Notes: generated by a model not told the origin, from the sequence alone. DNA of 64,000 nt from RUG12395 sp034178705 (GCA_034178705.1 JAXFQY010000076.1:1-64000), one strand, 5' to 3'. Positions 35,687 through 45,505 are shown, numbered from the stretch's first letter. Numbers and translations are program-made.

Positions 35687-35977
35687 TTATAATACAAACG
35701 CACTGTTTTTACGGTCCCATGCTTCCGAACGGTACGGAGCCTTCAGCGTGTCCTTTGCAAAAAAATACAGGATGAATTCGACAGATCTGCCTGTTTGATA
35801 TTTCCATTCATAAAGCCCCGACGGCGGCACAAAATAGAATCGTGCCGCGCATCGCTGCAGCGCGATCCCGCACTGCGGACAGGTTGAAGAATACTGCTTC
35901 CGCTTTTTGCAGATCGGATCACGGCACCGAAAAACCGGGGGAGCGCCCGAACACGGGCAAAAGATAATGTGGAACAA
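35687..35977 (-). CDS. Possible small zinc-ribbon protein opposite the spoIVB start
   Basis: A minus-strand frame of about 96 codons. It holds a cysteine pattern CPC...CRDPIC...CPQCGIALQRC and a protein-like tail (GLYEWKYQTGRSVEF, then ILYFFAKDTLK) in DNA where the spoIVB frame has not yet begun. The only plausible start is TTG at 35977, without a ribosome site, and it would overlap the first codons of spoIVB on the other strand. It may be a real orphan, the relic of a longer gene, or chance. The remaining 35583-35686 shows nothing recognisable. Confidence 0.25.
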   Translation of the reverse strand: MFHIIFCPCSGAPPVFRCRDPICKKRKQYSSTCPQCGIALQRCAARFYFVPPSGLYEWKYQTGRSVEFILYFFAKDTLKAPYRSEAWDRKNSAFVL

Positions 35978-37016
35978 AGCGAAACGGCAACACAAGGCGA
36001 CTTCCGCGGGCAATCGAAGTATCTTGCGCATTCTCTCATTTTTTGCACTCTCCGTTCTTCTGCTTGCATGGGGGGTGATTCCCTCCGAGGCAAGAGAGCC
36101 GCTCAGACTGATTCCCGGAGGCATCCCATTCGGGGCAAAGCTGACATTCCCCGGTGTAACCGTCACGGGTTTTTCTGAGGACACAACAAGTCCGGCGCAA
36201 AATGCCGGTCTGATGAAGAACGATCGGATTGTGGAATTGAACGGCAATGCAATCAGCGGCTGCGAGCAGTTCGCATCTCTGATTGAAGCATCAAACGGCA
36301 AGGAGCTTTCGATTAAGGTCCTGCGGCAAGGACGGGAAATCACCTTTTCCGTCACCCCGCTGCTGACCGACGGCAGATACCGGATCGGCGTCACGGTGCG
36401 GGACGGCGCCGCCGGGGTTGGTACCGTGACATTTTTTACTGAAAACGGAGCGTTCGGAGGGCTTGGCCATGGCGTGTACTGTAAAGACACGGGTGAGCTT
36501 GCCCCTTTTCGTTCCGGCACAGTATGCGGCGTAGTGATCAAGGGAATCCGGCGGGGCTTTGCCGGTTCCCCAGGGGAGATCATGGGCGCTCTGACTCCTG
36601 AGCGTCTCGGAACTTTGTCGGCAAACACCCCGGTGGGTGTTTTCGGTCTGTACGGCATGCTCCCTGACTGTCTGAAGTCTAAAGCGTTGGATGTAGCCGA
36701 TCCGGAGGAGCTCACGCGCGGTGCGGCAACAATCCTTTCCACCCTTGGTGATGACGGAATCGTAGAATACGCGATCGAAATCACATCCATTTCTGAGCCG
36801 CGCGGAACAGGCGAAAAGTCCTTTGCCATCCGTGTTACGGATAAGCGCCTTCTGGAGCGTACAGGAGGAATCGTTCAGGGCATGAGCGGAAGCCCCATTC
36901 TCCAGAACGGTAAGCTTGTCGGCGCCGTCACTCATGTAATGATCGGCGATCCGACTGCAGGATACGGCATCTTTATCCGGACTATGATTTCGGAAATGCC
37001 GGAGTATCTGCAATAA
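35967..37016 (+). CDS. spoIVB: SpoIVB-type S55 serine peptidase
   Basis: A 349-residue protein with an N-terminal membrane segment (about 20-40), a PDZ domain (about 48-128, VTVTGFSED, GLMKNDRIVELNG) and the SpoIVB peptidase domain. The catalytic triad fits the family: His168 in GLGHGV, Asp292 in VTDKRLL and Ser307 in GGIVQGMSGSPI. In sporulation SpoIVB is secreted from the forespore and cleaves SpoIVFA to release pro-sigma-K processing. The start at ATG 35967 lacks a clear ribosome site; an in-frame TTG at 35907 is an alternative. It is not next to recN/spo0A, its usual neighbours. Confidence 0.9.
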   Translation: MWNKAKRQHKATSAGNRSILRILSFFALSVLLLAWGVIPSEAREPLRLIPGGIPFGAKLTFPGVTVTGFSEDTTSPAQNAGLMKNDRIVELNGNAISGCEQFASLIEASNGKELSIKVLRQGREITFSVTPLLTDGRYRIGVTVRDGAAGVGTVTFFTENGAFGGLGHGVYCKDTGELAPFRSGTVCGVVIKGIRRGFAGSPGEIMGALTPERLGTLSANTPVGVFGLYGMLPDCLKSKALDVADPEELTRGAATILSTLGDDGIVEYAIEITSISEPRGTGEKSFAIRVTDKRLLERTGGIVQGMSGSPILQNGKLVGAVTHVMIGDPTAGYGIFIRTMISEMPEYLQ

Positions 37017-37020
37017 AAAA

Positions 37021-37049
37021 TGTCCCGGGGCAAAACTCGCCCCGGGACA
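37021..37049. terminator. Terminator between spoIVB and the SDR gene
   Basis: An 11-bp GC-rich stem TGTCCCGGGGC/GCCCCGGGACA (37021-37031, 37039-37049) with 7-nt loop, followed by CCGTTTTTT on the plus strand and preceded by AAAAAA, so it can work for both convergent genes. Confidence 0.75.
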
Positions 37050-37065
37050 CCGTTTTTTATAAGAA

Positions 37066-37791
37066 TCAAACCGTTTTTTTCATACAGGTTCTTCCGCCAT
37101 CGATCATGAAGTTCGAGCCGGTAATAAACGCTGCTTTATCAGAAAGAAGATAGCAGATGAGATCGACAACCTCCTGGGGTTCTGCGGCTCTACCAAGAAG
37201 GGTCTGCATTTTCGCCATCGCGGCACGCGTCAGAACCGGTCCCGGGGAAACGCAATTGACGCGCACCCCATAGCGGGACGCATAGCCCGCAAGCGACATT
37301 GTCAGTCCGTGCATGGCTCCGCTCTTTGCCGTTGAATAACCAATCGACCCGGCGGAAGCTTCCGCTCCGGCAATGGAACCGAGATTGATGATACACCCGC
37401 TCTTATGTTCGGCCATATACGGAAGAACCGCGCGTGCAAAAAGCATCTGTGCGGTCAGATTGACATCAATCTCCCACTTGAGGATGTCCACATCCACCGT
37501 CAGGAAGTCCCGTACACCCTTCAGGATCCGGATGCCGTCTCCTCCTGCAAAATTGCAAAGATAATCAATTCTGCCAAAGCGTTCTACCGCGCGTTTGGCA
37601 ACATTCTCCATTTGGGCGTATTCACGCACATCGCAGGAAACGAAGATGCGGTTCTCATCCTCCTCGCAAGGATTGAGGTCGGCAATGACAGCCTTTCCTC
37701 CCATAGCAATGATATTGTCTGCCGTCAGCTTCCCCATACCGGAGGATCCGCCGGAGATAACAGCAACCTTCCCAGTAAAATCATAATCCAT
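37066..37791 (-). CDS. Short-chain dehydrogenase/reductase
   Basis: A 241-residue SDR. The nucleotide motif is ISGGSSGMGK (12-21), the NNAG equivalent is NFAGG (80-84), and the catalytic triad is Ser139, Tyr152 and Lys156 (GYSTAKSG). An Asp at the end of the second strand (IADLN) suggests NAD rather than NADP. It ends with the usual SDR DGGRT segment. Start chosen at 37791 with GGGGG upstream. It is divergent from an AraC-family regulator with interleaved promoters, which probably controls it. Substrate unknown. Confidence 0.85.
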   Translation of the reverse strand: MDYDFTGKVAVISGGSSGMGKLTADNIIAMGGKAVIADLNPCEEDENRIFVSCDVREYAQMENVAKRAVERFGRIDYLCNFAGGDGIRILKGVRDFLTVDVDILKWEIDVNLTAQMLFARAVLPYMAEHKSGCIINLGSIAGAEASAGSIGYSTAKSGAMHGLTMSLAGYASRYGVRVNCVSPGPVLTRAAMAKMQTLLGRAAEPQEVVDLICYLLSDKAAFITGSNFMIDGGRTCMKKTV

Positions 37792-37837
37792 GATACATTG
37801 TAACCCCCTATTCTTTTTCGCACATATGAGCATTTTT

Positions 37838-37877
37838 ATTTTACTCTATTTACTTCCGGGTAACAATGAAGTATAAT
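37838..37877. promoter_or_regulatory. Interleaved divergent promoters of the SDR and AraC genes
   Basis: Minus strand: TTGTTA (37861-37866), 17-bp spacer, TAAAAT (37838-37843) for the SDR gene. Plus strand: TTTACT (37849-37854), 17-bp spacer, TATAAT (37872-37877) for the regulator. The two promoters overlap so fully that RNA polymerase cannot occupy both, a typical arrangement for a regulator that controls its neighbour. Confidence 0.6.
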
Positions 37878-37919
37878 ATTGAAAAAGGAAACAATTCTAT
37901 CGTTGGAGAATAGCAATCC

Positions 37920-38657
37920 ATGAATCTGCGCGACTGCACCTTTACTTATCTTCGTTTTGGGACATACCATTTCCGGGACGGACAGCGATGTGTTCTGAAT
38001 GTGCCGCGTCCCTTTGAGATCATTACAAAAATACTGTCAGGCAGCGTTGTCTTCCGCTGCGGCGACAATATCGTGGAAGCGAAGGAGGGAGAAGCCGTCT
38101 ATCTTCCGATCGGCTGCATATATGAGATGACCTGGCACGGAGCATCCCCCTCCAACACGGCAATGCACTATCGTCTGAATGCACCGCATCGCGGCCGTCG
38201 TCTGCGGAAGCTGGAAGGCGTCAGTCTCCCGCTTGATGAAAGGAGAGACGGACTGCTCGGCGATCTTGCAGTTGCCTACCAAACGCTTGCGCTCACGGAG
38301 CCGCTGCAGAATGACGACCCACCCATCCCTCCGAACCGAGCGAAACGCGCTGTTGACTTCATCCGCGCCCATTACGCTGAGGAGCTCCCGACAGAACTTC
38401 TCGCAGCAAAACTGAACCTCTCCCCGTCCCGGTTTTTCAGCGTGTTTCATGAGGCAACGGGAATGACGGCAATTGAATACAGAAACCTTGTCCGGACTGA
38501 TGTCGCTATGCAGCTCCTTCTGACAACCGATAAATCGGTCGAGGAAATATCAGAAGAAGTCGGATTTTCCTCCGCCGTTTATTTCCGGCGCGTTTTCAAA
38601 AAAAACACCGGCGTCAACTGCCGTGAATACCGTCGCGCAAACGCCTCATTTCTGTAA
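37920..38657 (+). CDS. AraC-family transcriptional regulator
   Basis: A 245-residue protein with an N-terminal cupin-like sensor domain (about 10-110, including AKEGEAVYLPIGCIYEMTW) and a C-terminal AraC double helix-turn-helix (about 145-240: LPTELLAAKLNLSPSRFFSVF, then VEEISEEVGFSSAVYFRRVF). A GGAG ribosome site precedes the ATG. It is divergent from an SDR gene. The inducer is unknown; a sugar or other small organic ligand is likely from family knowledge. Confidence 0.9.
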   Translation: MNLRDCTFTYLRFGTYHFRDGQRCVLNVPRPFEIITKILSGSVVFRCGDNIVEAKEGEAVYLPIGCIYEMTWHGASPSNTAMHYRLNAPHRGRRLRKLEGVSLPLDERRDGLLGDLAVAYQTLALTEPLQNDDPPIPPNRAKRAVDFIRAHYAEELPTELLAAKLNLSPSRFFSVFHEATGMTAIEYRNLVRTDVAMQLLLTTDKSVEEISEEVGFSSAVYFRRVFKKNTGVNCREYRRANASFL

Positions 38658-38706
38658 GCCGCTGCTCTGATTTTACGCGAGGGAAATTCCGGCACAAAAA
38701 AAATAA

Positions 38707-38734
38707 CAGGGAAGCGGCAATTGCCGCTTCCCTG
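38707..38734. terminator. Palindromic terminator after the AraC gene
   Basis: A perfectly symmetric stem CAGGGAAGCGGC/GCCGCTTCCCTG (12 bp) around AATT, preceded by an A run that supplies a U tract on the minus strand. It separates the AraC gene from the convergent Arc-repressor gene. Confidence 0.65.
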
Positions 38735-38798
38735 CTCTTACCGATATCTACGACTTTCCTGAATGCGGGTCAAACATATGAGGAAACCCGACTCACGG

Positions 38799-38993
38799 TC
38801 AGGGGTGTTTGTCGCCCTCGTCCTTGTATGCTTTCCCGTTTCCCCTCCGTCTCCGTACGCACTCGGTAAGCAGATACTCAATCTGCCCGTTTACCGAGCG
38901 AAAATCATCCTCTGCCCATCGCGCAAGCTCATCATACAACTTTGCGGAGAGTCTGAGGGGAATTTGCTTTTTTTCCCTCTCCATAGGAATCAA
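38799..38993 (-). CDS. Arc-type ribbon-helix-helix DNA-binding protein
   Basis: A 64-residue protein made almost entirely of an RHH fold: strand KKQIPLRLSAKLYDELARW, then the turn and second helix NGQIEYLLTECVRR and a basic tail. It starts at TTG 38993, overlapping the SPFH stop, or at ATG 38984; neither has a ribosome site, so it depends on translational coupling. RHH dimers bind palindromic DNA, and a 14-bp inverted repeat lies on the promoter of this operon. It is the likely autorepressor of the SPFH gene. Confidence 0.82.
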   Translation of the reverse strand: MIPMEREKKQIPLRLSAKLYDELARWAEDDFRSVNGQIEYLLTECVRRRRGNGKAYKDEGDKHP

Positions 38994-39991
38994 TAGAGAG
39001 TTCCGGAGTTCACAACGGGCTGCGCATCATGGTTGCCGCAGAGGACAACAAGCAGATTCGAAACCATCGCTGCTTTTCTCTCCTCATCCAGTTGTACAAT
39101 TTCCTTCTCTCCAAGACGCTCCAGTGCCATTTCCACCATCCCCACAGCGCCGTCAACAATCATCTTGCGCGCATCGATGATGGCAGATGCCTGCTGACGC
39201 TGCAGCATAACGGCAGCAATCTCCGGAGCGTAGGCAAGATAGGTAATCCGCGCCTCCACAATCTCCAGACCCGCCTCGGCAACACGCTGCTGAATCTCGT
39301 CCCGGATCCGCATTGCCACAACCTCGCTGGAACCGCGAAGCGAGCCTTCGTCGGCAACACCGTCTCCTGTTGTGTCCACATTGGGCGCAACGTCATACGG
39401 ATAAATCCGCACAACATTTCTCAGCGCACTGTCACATTGCAGCGAAAGAAATTCCTTATAATTATCAACATTGAACACCGCCTTGGCCGTATCGATAACG
39501 CGCCAGGTGACTGCAATTCCGATCTCAACCGGATTGCCGAGACAATCATTGATTTTCTGACGATTATTGTTCAGGGTCATGATTTTTAAGGAAAGCTTCT
39601 TTGAAGAAGCCGATACACTGACATTTACTTCCCCGTTGGACGCGGCAACGCGCATGGGAGCAACGGAAACATCCCCGCTTTGGCTGAGTTTCGTCTGAGA
39701 CGCGGGATTGACTGAGGTGCAGAAGGGATTCACACAATAAAAGCCATCCCCCTTCAGTGTTCCTATGTATTTCCCGAACAGAGTCAGCACAAGAGCTTCG
39801 GACGGCTTCAGGACCCGCAGTCCGAGAAGCGGAAACCAGCCGACGCAAAGGTAAAAAAGCGCGACGAAAAACAGAACGTTTTCCTTCTCTGCACTCGCAA
39901 TCAGCAATACAGCAGCAGCTATATAGAGCAGAATGGTGAGAACAAGCACAAGCATCCCATGCTTTTTGTTGGTCAAAACAATTTCCTTCAT
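38990..39991 (-). CDS. SPFH/stomatin-like membrane protein
   Basis: A 333-residue protein. Two N-terminal hydrophobic segments (about 13-55) are followed by an SPFH domain (EALVLTLFGKYIGTLKGDGFYCVNPF, YKEFLSLQCDSALRNVVR) and a C-terminal coiled helix (EIQQRVAEAGLEIVEARITYL, LQRQQASAIIDARKMIVDGA). SPFH proteins assemble rings or scaffolds on membranes and often work with proteases or stress responses. The Arc-type protein downstream (4-nt overlap) probably represses the operon. The specific function is unknown. Confidence 0.87.
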   Translation of the reverse strand: MKEIVLTNKKHGMLVLVLTILLYIAAAVLLIASAEKENVLFFVALFYLCVGWFPLLGLRVLKPSEALVLTLFGKYIGTLKGDGFYCVNPFCTSVNPASQTKLSQSGDVSVAPMRVAASNGEVNVSVSASSKKLSLKIMTLNNNRQKINDCLGNPVEIGIAVTWRVIDTAKAVFNVDNYKEFLSLQCDSALRNVVRIYPYDVAPNVDTTGDGVADEGSLRGSSEVVAMRIRDEIQQRVAEAGLEIVEARITYLAYAPEIAAVMLQRQQASAIIDARKMIVDGAVGMVEMALERLGEKEIVQLDEERKAAMVSNLLVVLCGNHDAQPVVNSGTLY

Positions 39992-40021
39992 TACGCAAAA
40001 TTCCTTTCCCTGACATTTTTC

Positions 40022-40056
40022 GACATAATGATATCATAACGATATCATTATGTCAA
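40022..40056 (-). promoter_or_regulatory. SPFH/Arc operon promoter covered by a palindromic operator
   Basis: A 14-bp perfect inverted repeat GACATAATGATATC/GATATCATTATGTC (40022-40035, 40041-40054) with a 5-bp spacer. The minus-strand promoter TTGACA (40051-40056), 17-bp spacer, TATCAT (40028-40033) is embedded in it, so a bound RHH repressor would block polymerase directly. Confidence 0.75.
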
Positions 40057-40068
40057 TAGGTTTCCGAA

Positions 40069-40104
40069 AAAAAGCGGTCCGATCAGAAAATCGGACCGCT
40101 TTTT
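40069..40104. terminator. groESL terminator
   Basis: A 15-bp stem AAAAAGCGGTCCGAT/ATCGGACCGCTTTTT (40069-40083, 40090-40104) with a 6-nt loop; U tracts on both strands. It closes groEL on the minus strand and shields the SPFH operator region. Confidence 0.8.
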
Positions 40105-40123
40105 GCATATAGTAGCTGTTAAA

Positions 40124-41752
<1,629 letters not shown>

Positions 41753-41769
41753 AATTCTATCTCCTCCTT

Positions 41770-42054
41770 TTAGTCAACAATCGCGAGAATGTCGCTCTGT
41801 CTGACAATACTGTACTCGGTTCCGTCTGCTTTTACTTCCGTTCCGGCATACTTGCTGCAGATGACACGGTCTCCGACCTTCACGGTCATTGTGACCTCTT
41901 TGCCGTCAACAAGTCCGCCGGGACCAACGGCTACAACCTCCGCAACCTGCGGTTTTTCCTTTGCCGCACCGGGCAGAACAATACCGGACTTTGTGGTTTC
42001 CTCAGCTTCAACAGCCTTCACGACCACACGGTCCGCAAGCGGTTTGATAGTCAT
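41770..42054 (-). CDS. groES: Co-chaperonin GroES
   Basis: A 94-residue Hsp10. The start MTIKPLADRVVVK at 42054 is supported by GGAGG 8 nt upstream; an earlier in-frame ATG at 42069 would itself contain the ribosome site. The mobile loop (ETTKSGIVLPGAAKEKPQ) and the terminal barrel strands are complete. GroES caps the GroEL ring. It precedes groEL by 17 nt. Confidence 0.98.
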   Translation of the reverse strand: MTIKPLADRVVVKAVEAEETTKSGIVLPGAAKEKPQVAEVVAVGPGGLVDGKEVTMTVKVGDRVICSKYAGTEVKADGTEYSIVRQSDILAIVD

Positions 42055-42107
42055 TTGTGATTCCTCCATATTTTTTCCGTTAAAACGGATTTTTTATTGC
42101 GCTTGCT

Positions 42108-42134
42108 TTAGCACTCTTTTTGCCTAAGTGCTAA
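42108..42134. promoter_or_regulatory. CIRCE operator for HrcA
   Basis: TTAGCACTC (42108-42116), 9-nt spacer, AAGTGCTAA (42126-42134): the consensus TTAGCACTC-N9-GAGTGCTAA with one mismatch. It lies in the groES leader, downstream of the transcription start, the usual place for HrcA repression. Confidence 0.92.
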
Positions 42135-42145
42135 TGCTATGCTAT

Positions 42146-42174
42146 ATTCTACACAACACAATCAGAAAAATCAA
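42146..42174 (-). promoter_or_regulatory. groESL promoter
   Basis: Minus strand TTGATT (42169-42174), 17-bp spacer, TAGAAT (42146-42151). Transcription would begin a few bases before the CIRCE element. The rest of the gap to 42346 shows no clear further signal beyond the symporter's AAGGTGGTG ribosome site. Confidence 0.7.
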
Positions 42175-42346
42175 GTCTTTTTCAAAAATTTTTTGAAAAT
42201 TCATAAAACATTCACATTTGATTCGCAAATCACGACCCAGTCTGCTATTTTTACCGAAAACAGAATCTCTTTTCTTTTTTTCCGCGCCTCTCCGGGCATA
42301 GCCTCTGCGTTCATCGAATAAAATTTTCTCAAAAGGTGGTGATGTT

Positions 42347-43636
42347 ATGCAGTGGCTTTCGCGTTTTTTCGACGGGATTCTCTCGCCGGCTTCTACTGTT
42401 TTTCTGCTGTTCTCCGGGATTCTTCTCACACTTTTTCTCCGCCCGTGGCGAACGCTGCGGCGCGCCGCTTCCGGTCTAAGCGCCCGTTCCTCCCGTTCGG
42501 CGCTGTTGACTGCGCTCGGAGGAACAATCGGCGTCGGAAACATCTCCGGCGTTGCACTGGCGCTTTCCTGCGGCGGACCGGGGGCTCTGTTCTGGATGTG
42601 GGTTTCATCCATCGTTGCAATGTCGGTAAAATACACCGAAATTCTCTTGGCGTGCCATTACCGCATTTCCCGTAACGGAGGATATCACGGCGGTGCTCCG
42701 CTTTATATTTCCGCTTTGATCGGTCGGATTCCCGCCGCGATTTTCAGTGCTCTATGTATGCTTACAGCCATGTCTGTCGGCTCGGGCGTACAAACCGCTG
42801 CTGTGGCTGACGCTTTTGAGGATGCCTTCTCGGTTCCGAAGGCGGTAACCGGCATTTTTCTTACAGCAGCGGCAGCCGTCTGCATTCTCGGTGGGACAAA
42901 ACGAATCACGCGCTTTACCGACAAGCTTGTCCCGCTGATGACCTTGATTTACACAGCGCTTTCCCTTTATATTATTATCACTGACCGCGCCGGCCTCCCC
43001 GCAGTAATGAAAGCAATTTTTCAGGGGGCGTTCAAACCCGGGGCCGCACGCGGCGGCATCATCGGCGTTCTCACGGGGGGAGCTGTGCGATATGGCATTT
43101 CTCGCGGTCTGGTATCCAATGAGGCAGGCTGCGGAACCGCACCGTTCGCCCACGCCACCGCCGAAGGGAAACACCCGGCGGAGCAGGCAGCATTCGGCTT
43201 TGTTGAGGTCTTTGTCGATACCATGCTGCTCTGCTCTTTGACCGGGATTTCCATGCTCCTCGCCTTCGGGGGCGAGGTTCTCGCCGACGGCTCCGGGATG
43301 GAGTGCGTCATGGCGGCATTCGGCTTCTATTTTGGGGAAGCGGCACCCGCGCTTCTTGCGCTTTCGGTGCTTCTCTTTGCTTACGGCAGTATCATCTGTT
43401 GGGATTTTTACGGCTCAGAATGTCTTTTGCTCCGCGGTGCCTCAAAGAAACGCCAACAGGCTTTTCTCATCGTTTTTCTTGCCTCCGTCTTTTTGGGTTC
43501 TGTTGTCGACAGGGAGGTGATCTGGTTTTTCTCCGACGCCTCCTGCTGCCTCATGCTGCTTTGCAATCTTCCCGCTCTTCTTGCGGGAATGAAAACAGCG
43601 CGCAGTTTGACAGAGGAATACATCAGTCGGAAATAA
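42347..43636 (+). CDS. Sodium:alanine symporter (AGCS family)
   Basis: A 429-residue integral membrane protein with about ten to eleven helices. The family signature is GGTIGVGNISGVALALSCGGPG (positions about 60-80) followed by FWMWVSSIVAMSVKYTEILL, and the later VSNEAGCGTAPFAHATA block typical of AGCS. It takes up alanine or glycine with sodium. The ribosome site is AAGGTGGTG. It converges on a hypothetical gene and overlaps it by 14 bp. It lies outside any amino-acid operon. Confidence 0.92.
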   Translation: MQWLSRFFDGILSPASTVFLLFSGILLTLFLRPWRTLRRAASGLSARSSRSALLTALGGTIGVGNISGVALALSCGGPGALFWMWVSSIVAMSVKYTEILLACHYRISRNGGYHGGAPLYISALIGRIPAAIFSALCMLTAMSVGSGVQTAAVADAFEDAFSVPKAVTGIFLTAAAAVCILGGTKRITRFTDKLVPLMTLIYTALSLYIIITDRAGLPAVMKAIFQGAFKPGAARGGIIGVLTGGAVRYGISRGLVSNEAGCGTAPFAHATAEGKHPAEQAAFGFVEVFVDTMLLCSLTGISMLLAFGGEVLADGSGMECVMAAFGFYFGEAAPALLALSVLLFAYGSIICWDFYGSECLLLRGASKKRQQAFLIVFLASVFLGSVVDREVIWFFSDASCCLMLLCNLPALLAGMKTARSLTEEYISRK

Positions 43637-44027
43637 AATCCAGAAGGAGCCCGCGGCAGAGTGTCAGCTCCGAGCATTTCAGGACAAAAGCTGCCCCCTC
43701 CTCAGAGGCGGAAACGGCGAGAGGACAAACAGCTTCTTTCCGAAAAACCGACAGGATCTCATGCAGCACGCCTCCTCCGACGACCGCCACTCCGAAGAGT
43801 CGGAGAACGGCGCAGGGGGTTTCACTCACATGCACATATCCCGCCTCCCCGGCGGAAAGTCGGTATGCTTCCGGATTTTCCGGAACGGCAAGCAAGGTTC
43901 CGGAGCAAAAGGTTTCGAGCAAAACGTCCGAGCAGACCGCCGCATAGCACGGACGTCTGAAGCGGAGAAGCATCCGGTCCGGGTACCACGCAACCCCGTT
44001 CACAAGTCCGTGTACTCCGTTGTTCAT
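43623..44027 (-). CDS. Hypothetical protein converging on the symporter gene
   Basis: A 134-residue protein whose start at 44027 has a GGGAGG ribosome site 8 nt upstream; an in-frame ATG at 44099 lacks one. It contains six scattered cysteines but no clear zinc motif, signal peptide or membrane segment. The pattern AVCSDVLLETFCSGTLLAVPENP and the late AVCPLAVSASEEGAAFVLK do not match a family I know. Its last 14 bp overlap the end of the symporter on the other strand, which fits a real gene at an operon end. Confidence 0.6.
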   Translation of the reverse strand: MNNGVHGLVNGVAWYPDRMLLRFRRPCYAAVCSDVLLETFCSGTLLAVPENPEAYRLSAGEAGYVHVSETPCAVLRLFGVAVVGGGVLHEILSVFRKEAVCPLAVSASEEGAAFVLKCSELTLCRGLLLDFISD

Positions 44028-44170
44028 TACCGGTACCTCCCGTAGCATTCTATGCTTGCCGAAAAAAAAGGCCCCCGGTAGCCCTGCCCCAACAAGCATA
44101 GACCAGGATCCCGCAAAACAGGATCCGGCGGTTTAGCAAAATAACAGGCAAAAATTCCGCATTGTGAAAA

Positions 44171-44199
44171 AGCCGAATGTTCCGGAAGAACATTCGGCT
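44171..44199. terminator. Terminator after hom
   Basis: A 12-bp stem AGCCGAATGTTC/GAACATTCGGCT (44171-44182, 44188-44199) with a 5-nt loop, followed on the minus strand by TTTTCACAAT, 46 nt beyond the hom stop. Confidence 0.75.
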
Positions 44200-44244
44200 G
44201 ATTGCGTTTTGGAAAATAATACAAAGAAATTAAGAATCGGAAAT

Positions 44245-45462
44245 TCAGAGAACCTCGTAAACGGAACTAACAGAAAAGGCGCTGGATGCAGCAGCAATCC
44301 TGCGGTTCAGCTCTGCACGGTCGATTTTTTCGCGAAGCAGAAGGGTCAGCTTGCCCGCGGAAGGAAGGAGTCGGTCCGGCTGACCGAAGAAGCGCTCGGC
44401 AAGTGCGGCGTTCTCTGTGCTGACGGTAACGCAGAAAAGGGACGGGATCGATTGCGGATCTCCGATTTTCTCCTGCGGTGCGTCGCGCCAGGGATGCACC
44501 GGCTCTGCGATTCCTGCAGCGATACGGATGGCATCCGCCGCGACTGCGCTCGCGGTGGGATCGGATCCGGCGCCTCTGCCGTAAAACATCACATCCCCGA
44601 CAAAGTTCCCACGGATAAGCACACCGTTAAAAACATCGGTAATACCCGCTAAGGGATTTTCATGACGGACAAAACAGGGACGGACACACAAAACCATTCT
44701 GCCCTGCGGATCCTTTTCGGCACTCCCGATCAGCTTGACGGAACAGCCCAGTCGTTCGGCGTTTTCGATATCAGACAGTGTCACCTCCGTAATTCCGACG
44801 GTCGGAATCCGATCACAGGGCACAGCAGCGCCGAAAGCAAGAGCGCCGAGAATACAGATTTTTCTGCAAACATCCTTTCCCTCAATGTCAGCACTCGGAT
44901 CCGCTTCCGCATAGCCACGCTCCTGTGCACCGCGCAGCGCATCTGCAAAGGACATTCCGTCCTCTTTCATACGGGTCAGGATATAGTTTGTTGTTCCGTT
45001 GAGAATTCCGTCGATACGAAGAATGTCATTGGCAAGAGCAAGATCCGAGGACAGAGGATGAAGAACGGGAATCCCCCCTCCCACGCTGCCCTCAAACAGA
45101 TAATGAACCCCCATCTCCTCAGCAAGACAAAGCAATTCCGTCCCGTGAGTCGCAACCAACTCCTTGTTGGAGGTAACAACGCTCTTCCCCGCCAGGAGCG
45201 CCCGCCGGGTAAAGTCATAGGCAGCACGGCAGCCGCCGATTACCTCACAGACAATAGCGATTTCCGGATCGGTAAGAATCTCCTCAATGTCATGACACAG
45301 AAGCGATGCAAAAGGGCTGTCCGGAAATTCACGCAGATCCAATATCCGTTTTATGCGGATTTCCTTACCGGTTTTTTCTCTTATATGTTCTGCGTTTTCG
45401 CTGATCAGCCGGGCAACGCCGGAGCCGACTACTCCGAACCCGAGGACTGCAATCCCAATCAT
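44245..45462 (-). CDS. hom: Homoserine dehydrogenase
   Basis: A 405-residue protein: NAD(P)-binding domain (AVLGFGVVGSGVARL), the catalytic domain with the family pattern TSNKELVATHGTELL, EGSVGGGIPVLHPL, INYILTRM and GKDVCRKICILG, and a C-terminal ACT-like regulatory domain (about 340-405), where threonine feedback acts in many Bacillota. It makes homoserine for threonine and methionine synthesis. Start at 45462 supported by GGAGG; the longer frame has no ribosome site. It is a single gene with its own promoter and terminator. Confidence 0.95.
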   Translation of the reverse strand: MIGIAVLGFGVVGSGVARLISENAEHIREKTGKEIRIKRILDLREFPDSPFASLLCHDIEEILTDPEIAIVCEVIGGCRAAYDFTRRALLAGKSVVTSNKELVATHGTELLCLAEEMGVHYLFEGSVGGGIPVLHPLSSDLALANDILRIDGILNGTTNYILTRMKEDGMSFADALRGAQERGYAEADPSADIEGKDVCRKICILGALAFGAAVPCDRIPTVGITEVTLSDIENAERLGCSVKLIGSAEKDPQGRMVLCVRPCFVRHENPLAGITDVFNGVLIRGNFVGDVMFYGRGAGSDPTASAVAADAIRIAAGIAEPVHPWRDAPQEKIGDPQSIPSLFCVTVSTENAALAERFFGQPDRLLPSAGKLTLLLREKIDRAELNRRIAAASSAFSVSSVYEVL

Positions 45463-45505
45463 AATTGTTCCTCCGACTATCCGATATTCAGGAATGAATG
45501 GGACA

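Noticed and set aside
35687..36829. Minus-strand frame of 380 codons spanning most of spoIVB
   Set aside because: The portion inside spoIVB is an antisense shadow of conserved catalytic blocks. Only the final 96 codons outside spoIVB were kept, as a weak candidate.
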